Shown: piece by piece, positions 46,461 through 55,477 of the stretch
Layout: each line of letters begins with the position of its first letter
How positions within the stretch are numbered: position 1 is the first letter of the stretch
Origin: Pseudomonas fluorescens
Lineage (GTDB): Bacteria; Pseudomonadota; Gammaproteobacteria; Pseudomonadales; Pseudomonadaceae
Direction: 5' to 3'
Length of the DNA: 64,000 nucleotides
Assembly (NCBI RefSeq): GCF_902498065.1
Contig: NZ_CABVIR010000004.1
Location: 248,001-312,000 of the forward strand
The notes under the pieces: model-generated
What the model saw: the letters and a program-made list of their open reading frames with translations, nothing else
The model's database searches: none
Told to the model about the DNA's origin: nothing
Position numbers and translations under genes: made by a program

Positions 46461-47804
46461 TCAGAACTCGTGATCAGCGTTGTCCGGGTTCAGGTCGCTG
46501 ATGCCCAGTTTGCCAGCGGCGGCTTCGATCGAACCGGTCTGCTTGACCAGCGAAGCGATGGCGTCACGAACGATCTGGTTGCCAGCGGTGTTGCCGGCGG
46601 CGATCAGTTGGTCGTAGTGCTCACCCTTGTTGGCGTGATCGACGATGACCTGCATCTTGGCTTCGGTTGCAGCCAGGTCGGCTTTCAGCGCGGTGTCGGC
46701 CGCCGGGTCAGCCTTGGCCACCAGGGAGGACAGGCTGGCACCGGTCATTTTGGTGCCGTCGACACGAGTGTATTCGCCCAGGTACACGTTACGAATGCCC
46801 TTGGCATCGTAGAACTGCGAGTTGTGGGTGTTGTCGCTGAAGCAGTCGTGTTCGTCTTCAGGGGAGTTGGCTTCCAGGGAAACCTTCATACGCTCGCCCG
46901 CCAGTTCGCCCAGGGACAAGCTGCCCATGCCGAACAGCATTTTGCGCAGGCCGGAATCCACCGGTTCTGCTTCCAGGGTGGCGCGGTAGTTGTCGGCCAC
47001 GTTCGGCTTCCAGTTGCCGACCATTTCTTCCAGGTCGCTGACCAGCAGCTGAGTCACGGATTTCAGGTAAGCGCGACGACGATCGTTGTGACCGCCGGTG
47101 GCGCCTTTGCCTTCCAGGTAATCGGAAGCAGGACGGTTGCCGGCGCCAGGGCCGGTGCCGTTCAGGTCCTGGCCCCAGAGCAGGAATTCGATGGCGTGGT
47201 AGCCGGTCGCGACGTTGGCCTCGGAACCACCCAGCTCGTTCAGGCTGGCGAGTTTTTCCGGGGTGATGTCTTTCACGTCGATCTTGTCTTCGCCGACCTG
47301 AACTTCAGTGTTGGCGATGATGTTGGCGGTTGCGCCCGGGTTACCCAGTGCGTGCTCGTAGGATTTGTCGACGTAGTCGATCAGGCCTTCATCCAGTGGC
47401 CAGGCGTTCACCTGACCTTCCCAGTCGTCGATGATGGTGTTGCCGAAGCGGAACACTTCGCTCTGCAGGTACGGAACGCGAGCAGCGACCCAGGCAGCCT
47501 TGGCGGCTTTCAGGGTGTCGGCGTTTGGCTTCGCGAGGAAGGTATCGACAGCGGTTTGTAGGGTTTTCGCGGTGGATTCGGCATCGCTGTAAACGGCGAA
47601 GACGATGTCGGCGTAATGCGCGACAACGGCTTTGGCAGAGGCTTCGTCGACTTTGCCGGCAGCAGCAGGCGCAGCAGCCGGGGCCGTGGTAGTAGCGGCT
47701 GGCGTAGGCGCTGGAGCGGCAGCTTTGTCTTTGCCTTCGCCACAACCGGCGAGGGAAATAGCGATGGCCAACAGACTGGCGGTAGCCAGAGGCATACGAA
47801 TCAT
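46461..47804 (-). CDS. icmP: Imelysin-family lipoprotein (IcmP-like)
   Basis: A 447-residue imelysin-family protein. The signal peptide ends in a lipobox LAGC, followed by an Ala/Pro/Thr-rich linker of about 35 residues and an imelysin domain with the canonical GxHxxE motif in ATGYHAIEFLLWGQDLNGTGPG. It resembles the P. aeruginosa insulin-cleaving metalloproteinase IcmP (PA4370), whose gene has the same neighbours. Imelysins lie at iron-responsive loci and a Fur-box-like palindrome is about 60 bases upstream. I choose the ATG at 47804; ATGs at 47813 and 47795 are alternatives. Confidence 0.85.
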   Translation of the reverse strand: MIRMPLATASLLAIAISLAGCGEGKDKAAAPAPTPAATTTAPAAAPAAAGKVDEASAKAVVAHYADIVFAVYSDAESTAKTLQTAVDTFLAKPNADTLKAAKAAWVAARVPYLQSEVFRFGNTIIDDWEGQVNAWPLDEGLIDYVDKSYEHALGNPGATANIIANTEVQVGEDKIDVKDITPEKLASLNELGGSEANVATGYHAIEFLLWGQDLNGTGPGAGNRPASDYLEGKGATGGHNDRRRAYLKSVTQLLVSDLEEMVGNWKPNVADNYRATLEAEPVDSGLRKMLFGMGSLSLGELAGERMKVSLEANSPEDEHDCFSDNTHNSQFYDAKGIRNVYLGEYTRVDGTKMTGASLSSLVAKADPAADTALKADLAATEAKMQVIVDHANKGEHYDQLIAAGNTAGNQIVRDAIASLVKQTGSIEAAAGKLGISDLNPDNADHEF

Positions 47805-47864
47805 GGCGAACATCCTGCTTCGAGAAGGGGGTGGAATAGCGCAACGAGGGCGCAAAGCTGCGAC

Positions 47865-47887
47865 ATAATGCAAATCTTTCGCATTAT
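47865..47887. promoter_or_regulatory. Candidate Fur-like palindrome upstream of the imelysin gene
   Basis: ATAATGC and GCATTAT arms flank a 9-base centre, AAATCTTTC. It matches about 9 of 14 informative positions of the 7-1-7 Fur consensus; the position about 60 bases before the start suits a repressor site. Confidence 0.4.
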
Positions 47888-47970
47888 CTGTAAAGGGTTG
47901 TGCTTGGAAATATTTCTTATTCAGCCAACGGTTATGCCGTGGATCAAAAGATCGCCGCCTCGTTTCACTC

Positions 47971-47998
47971 TGTAGGAACGAGCAGGCTCGCTCCTACA
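47971..47998. repeat. REP-like hairpin after bifA
   Basis: A 'tgtaggaacgagc-ag-gctcgctcctaca' hairpin with one G-T pair, overlapping the bifA 3' end. Confidence 0.7.
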
Positions 47999-50045
47999 AG
48001 ATTGCGGCATTGCTGCGCTGAGCCTGTTTCAGATAGGCGCCCAGTTCTCGTGCCGGCAGGGGTTTGCTGTAAAAGTAGCCCTGACCTTCGTGGCAGCCTT
48101 CGGAAATGATGTAGGCCTCTTGCTCGACGGTTTCCACGCCTTCGGCAATGACCTGCATGCCAAGGCTCTTGCCCAGCTGAATGATCGCCCGAACGATGGT
48201 CGCATCGTCGTCGTCATCGAGCAGATCCTGTACGAAGCTCTTGTCGATTTTGATCTTGTCCAGCGGCAGGCTTTTCAGGTAACTCAGCGATGAGTAACCG
48301 GTGCCGAAGTCGTCGATGGCAATCAACGCGCCGGATCTACGCAGGCTCAGCAGATGCTGGGCGGCGGTGCTGATGTCTTCCATCAGGCCGGTTTCGGTGA
48401 CTTCCAGCTCCAGGCTGCGCGGTGGCAGGCGGTACATTTGCAACAGGTTGTTGACCACCCGTGGCAGTTCGGCGTGGTGTAACTGCACCGTGGACAGGTT
48501 CACCGCCATGCGCAGGTCGGTGAAGCCCTGGTCATGCCAGTCGCGCAACTGTTTACAGGCCTGATCCAGCACCCATTCGCCAATGGCAATGATGGTGCCG
48601 TTCTGCTCGGCCAGCGGGATGAACAGGTCCGGCGGTACCAGCCCATGTTCGGGATGTTGCCAGCGAATCAATGCCTCGACGCCCACCACCCGATGATCGC
48701 GGTAGCTGATCTGCGGTTGGTAGACGAGGTAGAACTGGTCGCGAACCAAGGCGTCGCGCAGGTCCTTTTCCAGTTCACGACGGCGACGCATCTCGGTGTC
48801 GACACTGGCGATATAGAACTGATAACGGTTGCGCGAGCGAGTCTTGGCCAGGGTCATGGTCTGCTCGGCTTTTTGCAGCAGCTTCTCGGTGCTGTCGCCA
48901 TCCTCGGGGAACAGCGTGATGCCGATGGTGGCGCGCAGGCGAATCTCTTGATGATCGAGGGCAAATGCCGCTTCCAGGTCATCGAGAATGCTTTGTGCCA
49001 GTTCGGCAGCTTCGTAGGGTTGTTCGATATCGGCCTGAACCAGTGCGAACTGATCGCCGCCGAGGCGGGCGAGAGCGCCGAGTCGACCACTGTGGGCTCG
49101 CAGGCGATCGGCCAGCGCCAGCAGCAGCTGGTCGCCGGTCTGATAGCTGAACTGTTCGTTGATGCCCTTGAAGTCATCGAGTCCGACGCACAACACCGCG
49201 ACCCGACGTTGCAGTTTGCCGGCGTCGACGAGGATCTTGTCCAGTTGCTGTTGCAATTGCTGGCGGTTCGGCAGGCCGGTGAGGAAGTCGTACTGGGCCA
49301 TGCGCAGCAGACTGTTTTCCGCTTCGTGGCGCAGGTGAGTGTTGCGCTCGATGGATTCGAGCAACTGGTTGGCAGTGTTGATCCAGATGCCCAGTTCGTT
49401 TTTCTCGTGGCCCCTGATCTGTGGAATCTTGTGCGCGCTGGGGCGGTCCGGGTTGATTTCGGTCAGGTGCTCGATGATCCGCGACAGCGGTTTGGTCAGC
49501 AGCCAGTGGTAGACCAGATACAACACCAGTCCCATGGCGAGGGCGCGCAATACCCCGGAAATGAAGATGATCACCGAGCTGACGATGAACCCTTGCCCGT
49601 AGGTGGCGGTGTCGAGGGTGATGCTCAGGTCGCCGTAGTACTCGCTGTAGGGGCCGCGACCCACCAGTTGAGTGGTGAAGGTGCGTTCCTTGCCGAGGAT
49701 CAGGTCGGTCAGCCAGCGGCTGTTGGATTGCTGCAACTCGCGGGACTTTTGCGCCAGCATGGCTTCATTGGGGTGACCGATGGAGGCCTGGCGTACGGCG
49801 TCGTCCTGAAACAGGCCTTCAATCACCTGCATGCCCATCTCCCGGTCCAGGCTGTAGACGGCCTGGGTCGAGGGGTCGCGGAACATGTCGAGGATGCGCT
49901 GGGCATCGCCGGCCACGGCCTGGCGTGTTTTATAGGCATCGAAAACGATCTGCGCGCAGCTCAAGACCACGCCGACGATCAATGCCGACAGGAGCACGAC
50001 CCGGAGCAACTTTACCGACAAGCTGTTCTTGAGTTCCAGCTTCAA
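47994..50045 (-). CDS. bifA: c-di-GMP phosphodiesterase BifA (degenerate GGDEF plus EAL)
   Basis: Inner-membrane enzyme that degrades cyclic di-GMP and so favours swarming over biofilm. The 683-residue protein has two hydrophobic helices (about residues 13-33 and 150-178) enclosing a periplasmic loop and a HAMP-like linker. A GGDEF domain follows with the signature changed to GGDQF (ARLGGDQFALV), and then an active-looking EAL domain (GVEALIRWQHP ... EVTETGLMED ... AIDDFGTGYSSL). The GGDQF change is the hallmark of BifA. The start codon appears to be TTG at 50045 with AAGGA 8 bases upstream. Confidence 0.93.
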   Translation of the reverse strand: MKLELKNSLSVKLLRVVLLSALIVGVVLSCAQIVFDAYKTRQAVAGDAQRILDMFRDPSTQAVYSLDREMGMQVIEGLFQDDAVRQASIGHPNEAMLAQKSRELQQSNSRWLTDLILGKERTFTTQLVGRGPYSEYYGDLSITLDTATYGQGFIVSSVIIFISGVLRALAMGLVLYLVYHWLLTKPLSRIIEHLTEINPDRPSAHKIPQIRGHEKNELGIWINTANQLLESIERNTHLRHEAENSLLRMAQYDFLTGLPNRQQLQQQLDKILVDAGKLQRRVAVLCVGLDDFKGINEQFSYQTGDQLLLALADRLRAHSGRLGALARLGGDQFALVQADIEQPYEAAELAQSILDDLEAAFALDHQEIRLRATIGITLFPEDGDSTEKLLQKAEQTMTLAKTRSRNRYQFYIASVDTEMRRRRELEKDLRDALVRDQFYLVYQPQISYRDHRVVGVEALIRWQHPEHGLVPPDLFIPLAEQNGTIIAIGEWVLDQACKQLRDWHDQGFTDLRMAVNLSTVQLHHAELPRVVNNLLQMYRLPPRSLELEVTETGLMEDISTAAQHLLSLRRSGALIAIDDFGTGYSSLSYLKSLPLDKIKIDKSFVQDLLDDDDDATIVRAIIQLGKSLGMQVIAEGVETVEQEAYIISEGCHEGQGYFYSKPLPARELGAYLKQAQRSNAAIL

Positions 50046-50346
50046 AGAGTCATTCCTTGTTCCGTGCAGGTAGCATCAAGTTGCCATGAGTATTGGCAAT
50101 CCGGTGATGGCAGTCAAAGGGACAATCGAACACAGGGGAATTTGCCTGTGGGGTTGGCCGAAATGCTGTTGCCTGGAGTCATTGCCCTATTAGTACTGTG
50201 TCGGTAGTCGAGTCCTTCAACTTGAGGGGGATTTGGACATATTTTCCTTTTGGTTGATGTTAGACGTCTGTGGCGTTGGGGCAAGGGGCTGATGGCTGGT
50301 TTCATTGTGGGAAATCGGCCTGCTTTCTGCTGATGTGCACCTTTCA

Positions 50347-50450
50347 ATTGTGGGAGCGAGACCAGCTTGCCGGCGATGACGGCCTGACAGCCGACCTGAT
50401 TTCACAGGCTCACCTCAGTCCCTGTGGGAGCTGGCTTGCCAGCGATGGCG
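50347..50450. repeat. Two REP units in direct orientation
   Basis: 'gtgggagcgagaccagcttgccggcgat' at 50348-50376 and 'gtgggagctggcttgccagcgatggcgg' at 50423-50450 point the same way, unlike the inverted pairs elsewhere in the window. Confidence 0.75.
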
Positions 50451-50510
50451 GCCCAATACCCGAGAGATATTTTTCGGTTGTACTCGAATTCTGTAGGGGT
50501 TCTGGAACCC

Positions 50511-50540
50511 AAAAAAAACCCGGCAAAAGCCGGGTTTTTT
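50511..50540 (-). terminator. sodB terminator
   Basis: AAAAAACCCGGC-aaaa-GCCGGGTTTTTT stem-loop with long A and T runs, 15 bases beyond the sodB stop. Confidence 0.92.
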
Positions 50541-50554
50541 GACTGGCGTCGATC

Positions 50555-51151
50555 TTAAGCAGTAAAGGTTTTACCTTCGAACTGCTCAGCCACGAATTTC
50601 CAGTTGACCAGGTTCCAGAACGCTTCGACGTATTTCGGACGAACGTTGCGGTAGTCGATGTAGTAAGCGTGTTCCCAGACATCGCAGGTCAGCAGCGGGG
50701 TGTCGCCGTTGGTCAGCGGGTTGCCGGCGCCGATGGTGCTGGCCAGGGCCAGGGAACCGTCAGCCTTTTTCACCAGCCAGCCCCAACCGGAACCGAAAGT
50801 GCCGATGGAAGTCTTGCTGAACTCTTCCTTGAACTTGTCGAACGAACCGAAGGAAGCATTGATGGCTTCAGCCAGTGCGCCGGTTGGTTGACCGCCGGCG
50901 TTTGGCGCCAGGCAGTTCCAGTAGAAAGTGTGGTTCCAGACTTGAGCGGCGTTGTTGAAGATACCGCCCGAGGAAGACTTGACGATTTCTTCCAGAGTCT
51001 TGCCTTCGAACTCGGTGCCTGGCACCAGGTTGTTCAGGTTCACGACGTAGGTGTTGTGGTGCTTGTCGTGGTGGTATTCCAGAGTTTCCTTGGAAATGTG
51101 CGGCTGCAGGGCATCGTGTGCATAAGGCAGCGGCGGCAATTCGAAAGCCAT
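50555..51151 (-). CDS. sodB: Iron superoxide dismutase
   Basis: Cytoplasmic enzyme that dismutates superoxide. The 198-residue protein starts MAFELPPLPYAHDALQPHIS. It has metal ligands His27 (in LEYHHDKHH), His near residue 74 (WNHTFYWNCL) and the Asp/His pair in DVWEHAYYIDY. The FYWNCL and GSGWGWLV blocks indicate the iron form. The start at 51151 follows AGGAGA; an extended frame upstream is not used. Fe-SOD next to bifA and an argO-like exporter follows the P. aeruginosa order. Confidence 0.97.
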   Translation of the reverse strand: MAFELPPLPYAHDALQPHISKETLEYHHDKHHNTYVVNLNNLVPGTEFEGKTLEEIVKSSSGGIFNNAAQVWNHTFYWNCLAPNAGGQPTGALAEAINASFGSFDKFKEEFSKTSIGTFGSGWGWLVKKADGSLALASTIGAGNPLTNGDTPLLTCDVWEHAYYIDYRNVRPKYVEAFWNLVNWKFVAEQFEGKTFTA

Positions 51152-51326
51152 GATGATTCTCCTAATCAGGTCAGTTGCGGTGAGCGCAAGGCCGATCACG
51201 GGCGGCCATACAAGCGCCGGGGAGTTTGTACTCTTTGCGGCGCATCGAACCGGATCATAGCACCGGGGGTGCGGCATAACCACGCAACAACTGTGTGGAA
51301 TAGAGGTTCCAGAGCCTTTTGGAATA

Positions 51327-51929
51327 TCAGGAAGCGATGATCAGTTGGCCAGCCACGGTGAACATCATCACGGCGACCAACAGATCCAGAATCCGCCAAG
51401 TGCTCGGACGAGCCAGCCACGGCGCCAGCCATGCAGCGCCCAGCGCCAACGTGAAGAACCACAGCAACGACGCACTGGCCGCGCCCACGACATAAGCCCC
51501 GGGCTCGGTTTGTTGCGCACCGAGAGAGCCAATCAGCAACACGGTATCCAGATAAACGTGCGGGTTGAGCAAGGTCACCGCCAGGGCGCTGAGCATCACC
51601 GCGCGCAGCGAACGTACTGTCTGGTTTTCACCTTGTTGCAGACTTTGCTTCGAGCAGGCCCGACGCAGTGCGAGGCTGCCGTACCACAGCAGAAACGCCG
51701 CACCACCCCAACGAGCGATGGCCAATAAAGTCGGGTTTTGCGCCAGCACGGTCGCCAGACCGAATACACCGGCCGCCACCAGCAACGCGTCGCACGTCAC
51801 GCAGAGCGCCGCCACCGGCAGGTGATGTTCACGTCGCAGGCTCTGGGCCAGTACAAACGCATTCTGAGTACCGATCGCCATGATCAGCCCCGCGGCCACC
51901 AACAGGCCGTTCACATAGCTTTGCCACAT
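51327..51929 (-). CDS. argO: LysE/ArgO-family amino-acid exporter
   Basis: Inner-membrane exporter of basic amino acids. The 200-residue protein has six hydrophobic helices. The family landmarks are GLIMAIGTQNAFVLAQSLRREH (helix 1 and loop) and VTLLNPHVYLDTVLLIGSLGAQ (central helix), which closely match E. coli ArgO and C. glutamicum LysE. It is the last gene of a minus-strand pair with the ACT-domain gene (6-base gap), and argP is divergent. ArgP activates argO in E. coli, so arginine or lysine export under ArgP control is inferred. Confidence 0.9.
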   Translation of the reverse strand: MWQSYVNGLLVAAGLIMAIGTQNAFVLAQSLRREHHLPVAALCVTCDALLVAAGVFGLATVLAQNPTLLAIARWGGAAFLLWYGSLALRRACSKQSLQQGENQTVRSLRAVMLSALAVTLLNPHVYLDTVLLIGSLGAQQTEPGAYVVGAASASLLWFFTLALGAAWLAPWLARPSTWRILDLLVAVMMFTVAGQLIIAS

Positions 51930-51935
51930 AAGTTT

Positions 51936-52337
51936 TTACTCCGCGTTGGCTGCCAGATCCCGAAGCACTTGCAGGGCGCGTTCGGCATCGGCCAGGCCGA
52001 CAAATAAATGATCGTGGAAGTAACCGGCGATCACGTTGCAGCTGATTCCGGCCTGACCCAACGCGGTGGCGAACGCGGCGGTCAGGCCTACGGCGTCCAG
52101 GGCCGAATGCACGTTGAGGGTGATCCAGGCTGCGACGTAGTCGAAGCTGAAACCGGCCTGTTCAGCGTGGGAACGTTGCAGAATCACCGTCAGACCTTCC
52201 TGCTCGCGAAAGCTGCCGACAATTTCGAGGCCCGATGGCAACTGACCGTCACGCAGGGTGCAGAACACGTATTCGCCTGCGTTGAGTTGCGGGCTCATGC
52301 TGCGTAGCAATGTGGCCAATGAAGTTTCGCCAGCCAT
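51936..52337 (-). CDS. ACT-domain regulatory protein
   Basis: A small soluble protein of 133 residues. The first half (residues about 1-65: LNAGEYVFCTLRDGQLP, SFREQEGLTVILQRSHAEQAG) and the second half (about 66-133: AWITLNVHSALDAVGLTAAFATALGQAGISCNVIAGYFHDHLFV) read as a tandem ACT arrangement, the second resembling an amino-acid-binding ACT unit. It has no catalytic domain, so an amino-acid-sensing role is likely. It overlaps none of its neighbours but is 6 bases from argO, which suggests coupling with the exporter. Confidence 0.85.
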   Translation of the reverse strand: MAGETSLATLLRSMSPQLNAGEYVFCTLRDGQLPSGLEIVGSFREQEGLTVILQRSHAEQAGFSFDYVAAWITLNVHSALDAVGLTAAFATALGQAGISCNVIAGYFHDHLFVGLADAERALQVLRDLAANAE

Positions 52338-52433
52338 GTCGGTAATCCTTGTTCAAGAGTTCTTGCCGGGCATTCTCTGCTGCTAACCTGTATAAGAAAA
52401 ACCAATCATGCTGATCGCTCATTAGGAAAACTG

Positions 52434-53327
52434 ATGTTCGACTATAAATTGCTGTCTGCCTTGGCTGCGGTGGTTGAGCAGGCCGGTTTCGAACGTGCCG
52501 CGCAGGTGCTCGGGTTGTCGCAATCGGCGATCTCGCAGCGCATCAAATTGCTGGAAGCGCGGGTCGGCCAGCCGGTGCTGGTGCGGGTTACGCCGCCCGC
52601 GCCGACGGAAATCGGTCGGCGCTTGCTCAACCACGTGCAGCAAGTTCGCTTGCTGGAGCGCGATCTGCAGACGCTGGTCCCTGCGCTGGATGAAGAAGGT
52701 CTGCCGGAACGTCTGCGCATCGCCCTGAATGCCGACAGCCTCGCCACCTGGTGGGCCGAAGCGGTCGGTGACTTTTGCGCCGAACAACATCTGTTGCTGG
52801 ATCTGGTGGTCGAAGACCAGACCGTCGGCCTCAAACGCATGCGTGCAGGCGAAGTGGCCGCGTGTGTCTGTGCCAGCGAACGTCCGGTGGCCGGGGCGCG
52901 CAGCGTCCTGTTGGGCGCCATGCGATATCGCGCACTGGCCAGCCCGGCGTTCATCGCCCGGCATTTTCCGCACGGCGTTCGCGCCGAACAGTTGTCGAAA
53001 ACGCCGGCATTGGTGTTTGGCCCGGACGATTTCCTACAGCATCGCTACCTCGCTTCCCTCGGCGTCGACGGCGGTTTCGAACACCATTTATGCCCATCAT
53101 CCGAAGGCTTCATTCGCCTGACGGAGGCCGGTCTCGGCTGGGGACTGGTGCCGGAATTGCAGGTGCGCGAGCAACTTGAACGCGGTGTTCTGGTGGAGCT
53201 TTTGCCAGATAAGCCCATCGATGTGCCGCTGTACTGGCATCATTGGCGCAATGGCGGTCAGTTGCTGGGGTTGCTGACCGATCAATTGGTGCGCTCGTCG
53301 AGGCAATGGCTGGTGCCGTTGACCTGA
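52434..53327 (+). CDS. argP: LysR-family regulator ArgP
   Basis: LysR-type transcription factor of 297 residues. The N-terminal winged helix covers residues 1-60 (MFDYKLLSALAAVVEQAGFERAA; LGLSQSAISQRIKLLEARVG), and the substrate-binding domain covers about 90-290. The FDYKLLSAL...VVEQ start and SAISQRIKLLE block are typical of ArgP (IciA). ArgP senses arginine and lysine. It is divergent from the ACT-domain gene and argO, 96 bases apart, the classic arrangement of an activator beside its target. Confidence 0.92.
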   Translation: MFDYKLLSALAAVVEQAGFERAAQVLGLSQSAISQRIKLLEARVGQPVLVRVTPPAPTEIGRRLLNHVQQVRLLERDLQTLVPALDEEGLPERLRIALNADSLATWWAEAVGDFCAEQHLLLDLVVEDQTVGLKRMRAGEVAACVCASERPVAGARSVLLGAMRYRALASPAFIARHFPHGVRAEQLSKTPALVFGPDDFLQHRYLASLGVDGGFEHHLCPSSEGFIRLTEAGLGWGLVPELQVREQLERGVLVELLPDKPIDVPLYWHHWRNGGQLLGLLTDQLVRSSRQWLVPLT

Positions 53328-53381
53328 CCGGCAGCGTCAAGACCTCACGCACTACGCAAAACGAAATATTCGGAGCACTAC

Positions 53382-54374
53382 ATGAAGATTCTGGTCACCG
53401 GCGCAAGCGGCTTCATTGGCGGGCGCTTTGCGCGTTTCGCCCTGGAGCAGGGCCTGGATGTACGGGTCAACGGTCGCCGGGCCGAAAGCGTCGAACACCT
53501 GGTGCGCCGTGGCGCCGAGTTCATTGCGGGCGACTTGAGTGACCCGCAACTGGCACGCGACCTGTGTTCCGATGTCGAAGCCGTGGTGCATTGCGCCGGG
53601 GCTGTCGGCGTGTGGGGGCGCTATCAGGACTTTCATCAGGGCAACGTGCAGGTCACCGAAAACGTGGTCGAAGCCTGCCTGAAACAACGGGTGCGACGAC
53701 TGGTGCATTTGTCCTCGCCGTCGATCTACTTTGACGGCCGCGATCACCTCGGATTGACCGAAGAACAGGTGCCCAAGCGCTTCAAGCATCCCTACGCCGC
53801 GACCAAATTCCTGGCCGAGCAAAAGGTCTTCGGCGCCCAGGAGTTCGGCCTTGAAACCCTGGCCTTGCGCCCGCGTTTCGTGACCGGTGCCGGCGACATG
53901 AGCATCTTCCCGCGATTGCTGAAAATGCAACACAAAGGTCGCCTGGCAATCATCGGTAACGGCTTGAACAAGGTCGATTTCACCAGCGTGCAAAACCTCA
54001 ACGAAGCCTTGCTCAGCAGCTTGCTGGCCAGTGATTCAGCCTTGGGCAAGGCCTACAACATCAGCAACGGCGCGCCGATTCCGTTGTGGGATGTGGTCAA
54101 TTACGTCATGCGCAAAATGGACGTCCCACAGGTGACCCGCTACCGCTCCTACGGCTTGGCTTACGCCGTGGCGGCGCTCAACGAGGGCGCTTGCAAGCTG
54201 TGGCCGGGTCGCCCCGAACCGACCTTGTCGCGCCTGGGCATGCAGGTCATGAACAAAAATTTCACCCTGGACATCAGTCGCGCGCGGCATTATCTGGATT
54301 ACGACCCGAAGGTCAGTCTGTGGACCGCCCTCGACGAATTCTGCGGCTGGTGGAAGGCTCAGGGCATTCACTGA
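53382..54374 (+). CDS. NAD(P)-dependent epimerase/dehydratase family protein
   Basis: Extended short-chain dehydrogenase of 330 residues. The Rossmann motif GASGFIGGRFA is at residues 7-17. A 3-beta-HSD/epimerase-like core follows, with the catalytic Ser in HLSSPSIYFDG and the Tyr-x3-Lys in YAATKFLAE. It ends with a hydrophobic-poor C-terminal substrate lobe. The substrate is not evident: nucleotide-sugar epimerase or 3-beta-hydroxysteroid-dehydrogenase-like. It is 54 bases downstream of argP and 108 upstream of the coiled-coil gene. Confidence 0.88.
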   Translation: MKILVTGASGFIGGRFARFALEQGLDVRVNGRRAESVEHLVRRGAEFIAGDLSDPQLARDLCSDVEAVVHCAGAVGVWGRYQDFHQGNVQVTENVVEACLKQRVRRLVHLSSPSIYFDGRDHLGLTEEQVPKRFKHPYAATKFLAEQKVFGAQEFGLETLALRPRFVTGAGDMSIFPRLLKMQHKGRLAIIGNGLNKVDFTSVQNLNEALLSSLLASDSALGKAYNISNGAPIPLWDVVNYVMRKMDVPQVTRYRSYGLAYAVAALNEGACKLWPGRPEPTLSRLGMQVMNKNFTLDISRARHYLDYDPKVSLWTALDEFCGWWKAQGIH

Positions 54375-54482
54375 CAAATCCCGTTACTGAACGGAGAGTG
54401 AGGTTCAGGGTCAATCGATGCGGCCGACGGGTTTATACTTCGCCGCATCAAGCCATCACCGCGTTCCACAAAGGTTGACTCA

Positions 54483-55358
54483 ATGTCCATGCGTAACGAT
54501 GCCAACGACGACTTCGACGATGTACCGAGCCTGCGTGCCGACAGCCTCGATGACGATGACTTTGTGCCCACCGCCCGCACCGCCGTGCATTCGCGCACGC
54601 CGCCGGTGGTCAAGGTCAAAGCTGCCAGCTCCGGCCCGTTGTGGGCACTGGTCGGCGCCTTGTTCTTTGCGTTCGCTGGCCTTGCCTGGTGGAGCTTTCA
54701 GCAGATCTCGCTGATGGAACAGCAACTGGTGGCCACCCAGGAAAGTTTCGCGCGGATCAGTGAGGACGCTGCGGGGCGCTTGCAGGACATTTCTGGCAAG
54801 GTCGTCGCCAGCCAGACCAACGTCACCAGCGACAGCGAAGCGCTGAAACTGCAAATCAAGCAGCTGGAAAGCAAACTCCAGGACCAGAGCAAGCAGCAGC
54901 AAGGCGTTGTCGGCCAGACTTCGGACCTGGACAAGCGTCTGGCGCAAATGACCGCGCAAACCGCCGATCTGGACAAGCGCCTGGCGCAAGCCACCGCCCA
55001 GAACACCGAGCACCAGACCGCCAACACGCAATTGCAGGCCCAGGTCAAAGCCCTGAGCAGCGAACTGGCCGCCCTGAAAAGCGCGCCGGCGGACACTGAA
55101 AAATTCGACGCACAGCTGAAAAGCCTCGGCGCCGACATCGTTGCGCTGAAAAAACAAGGCAACCCGAGCGCCGCGATCGAGCGTCTGGAACAGGACATGA
55201 TCGTGCTCAAAAGCGAGCAGGACAACCGCCCGGCCGCCGGGCCTGCCTCGTCCAACACCGCCGAGTTCGACGCTTTCCGTGCTTCGGTCACCCGCAACAT
55301 CAACACCCTGCAGGCGCAGATTCAGAACTTGCAGCAGCAGTTGCGTGCCAGGCCTTGA
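54483..55358 (+). CDS. Coiled-coil inner-membrane protein of unknown function
   Basis: A 291-residue protein with an acidic N-terminal cytoplasmic part (residues 1-40, Asp-rich). One transmembrane helix follows at about 44-64 (PLWALVGALFFAFAGLAWWS), then a long Gln/Ala/Lys-rich coiled coil from about 70 to the end. A heptad-like repeat TSDLDKRLAQMTAQ / TADLDKRLAQATAQ is duplicated in tandem. The topology is type II, with the coiled coil in the periplasm. I do not recognise a family. An AAAGG site before the ATG at 54483 supports this start; ATG at 54489 is an alternative. Confidence 0.8.
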   Translation: MSMRNDANDDFDDVPSLRADSLDDDDFVPTARTAVHSRTPPVVKVKAASSGPLWALVGALFFAFAGLAWWSFQQISLMEQQLVATQESFARISEDAAGRLQDISGKVVASQTNVTSDSEALKLQIKQLESKLQDQSKQQQGVVGQTSDLDKRLAQMTAQTADLDKRLAQATAQNTEHQTANTQLQAQVKALSSELAALKSAPADTEKFDAQLKSLGADIVALKKQGNPSAAIERLEQDMIVLKSEQDNRPAAGPASSNTAEFDAFRASVTRNINTLQAQIQNLQQQLRARP

Positions 55359-55477
55359 GGGTGAGGACGCGGTAATTCGCTGCAATACCATTTTGCAGAC
55401 TGCGGTTCGCTGAATATCCATACATGCCCCATTGCCGTCTACGCTCTTGAAACACTGACAAGAACGAGGGATGCGCA

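Larger units (their letters stand above)
50046..50554. other. bifA-sodB intergenic region
   Basis: About 510 bases with no supported gene. It holds the bifA promoter at its left side, two same-orientation REP units (50347-50376 and 50421-50450) and the sodB terminator at the right. The stretch 50100-50340 shows nothing recognisable. Confidence 0.5.
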
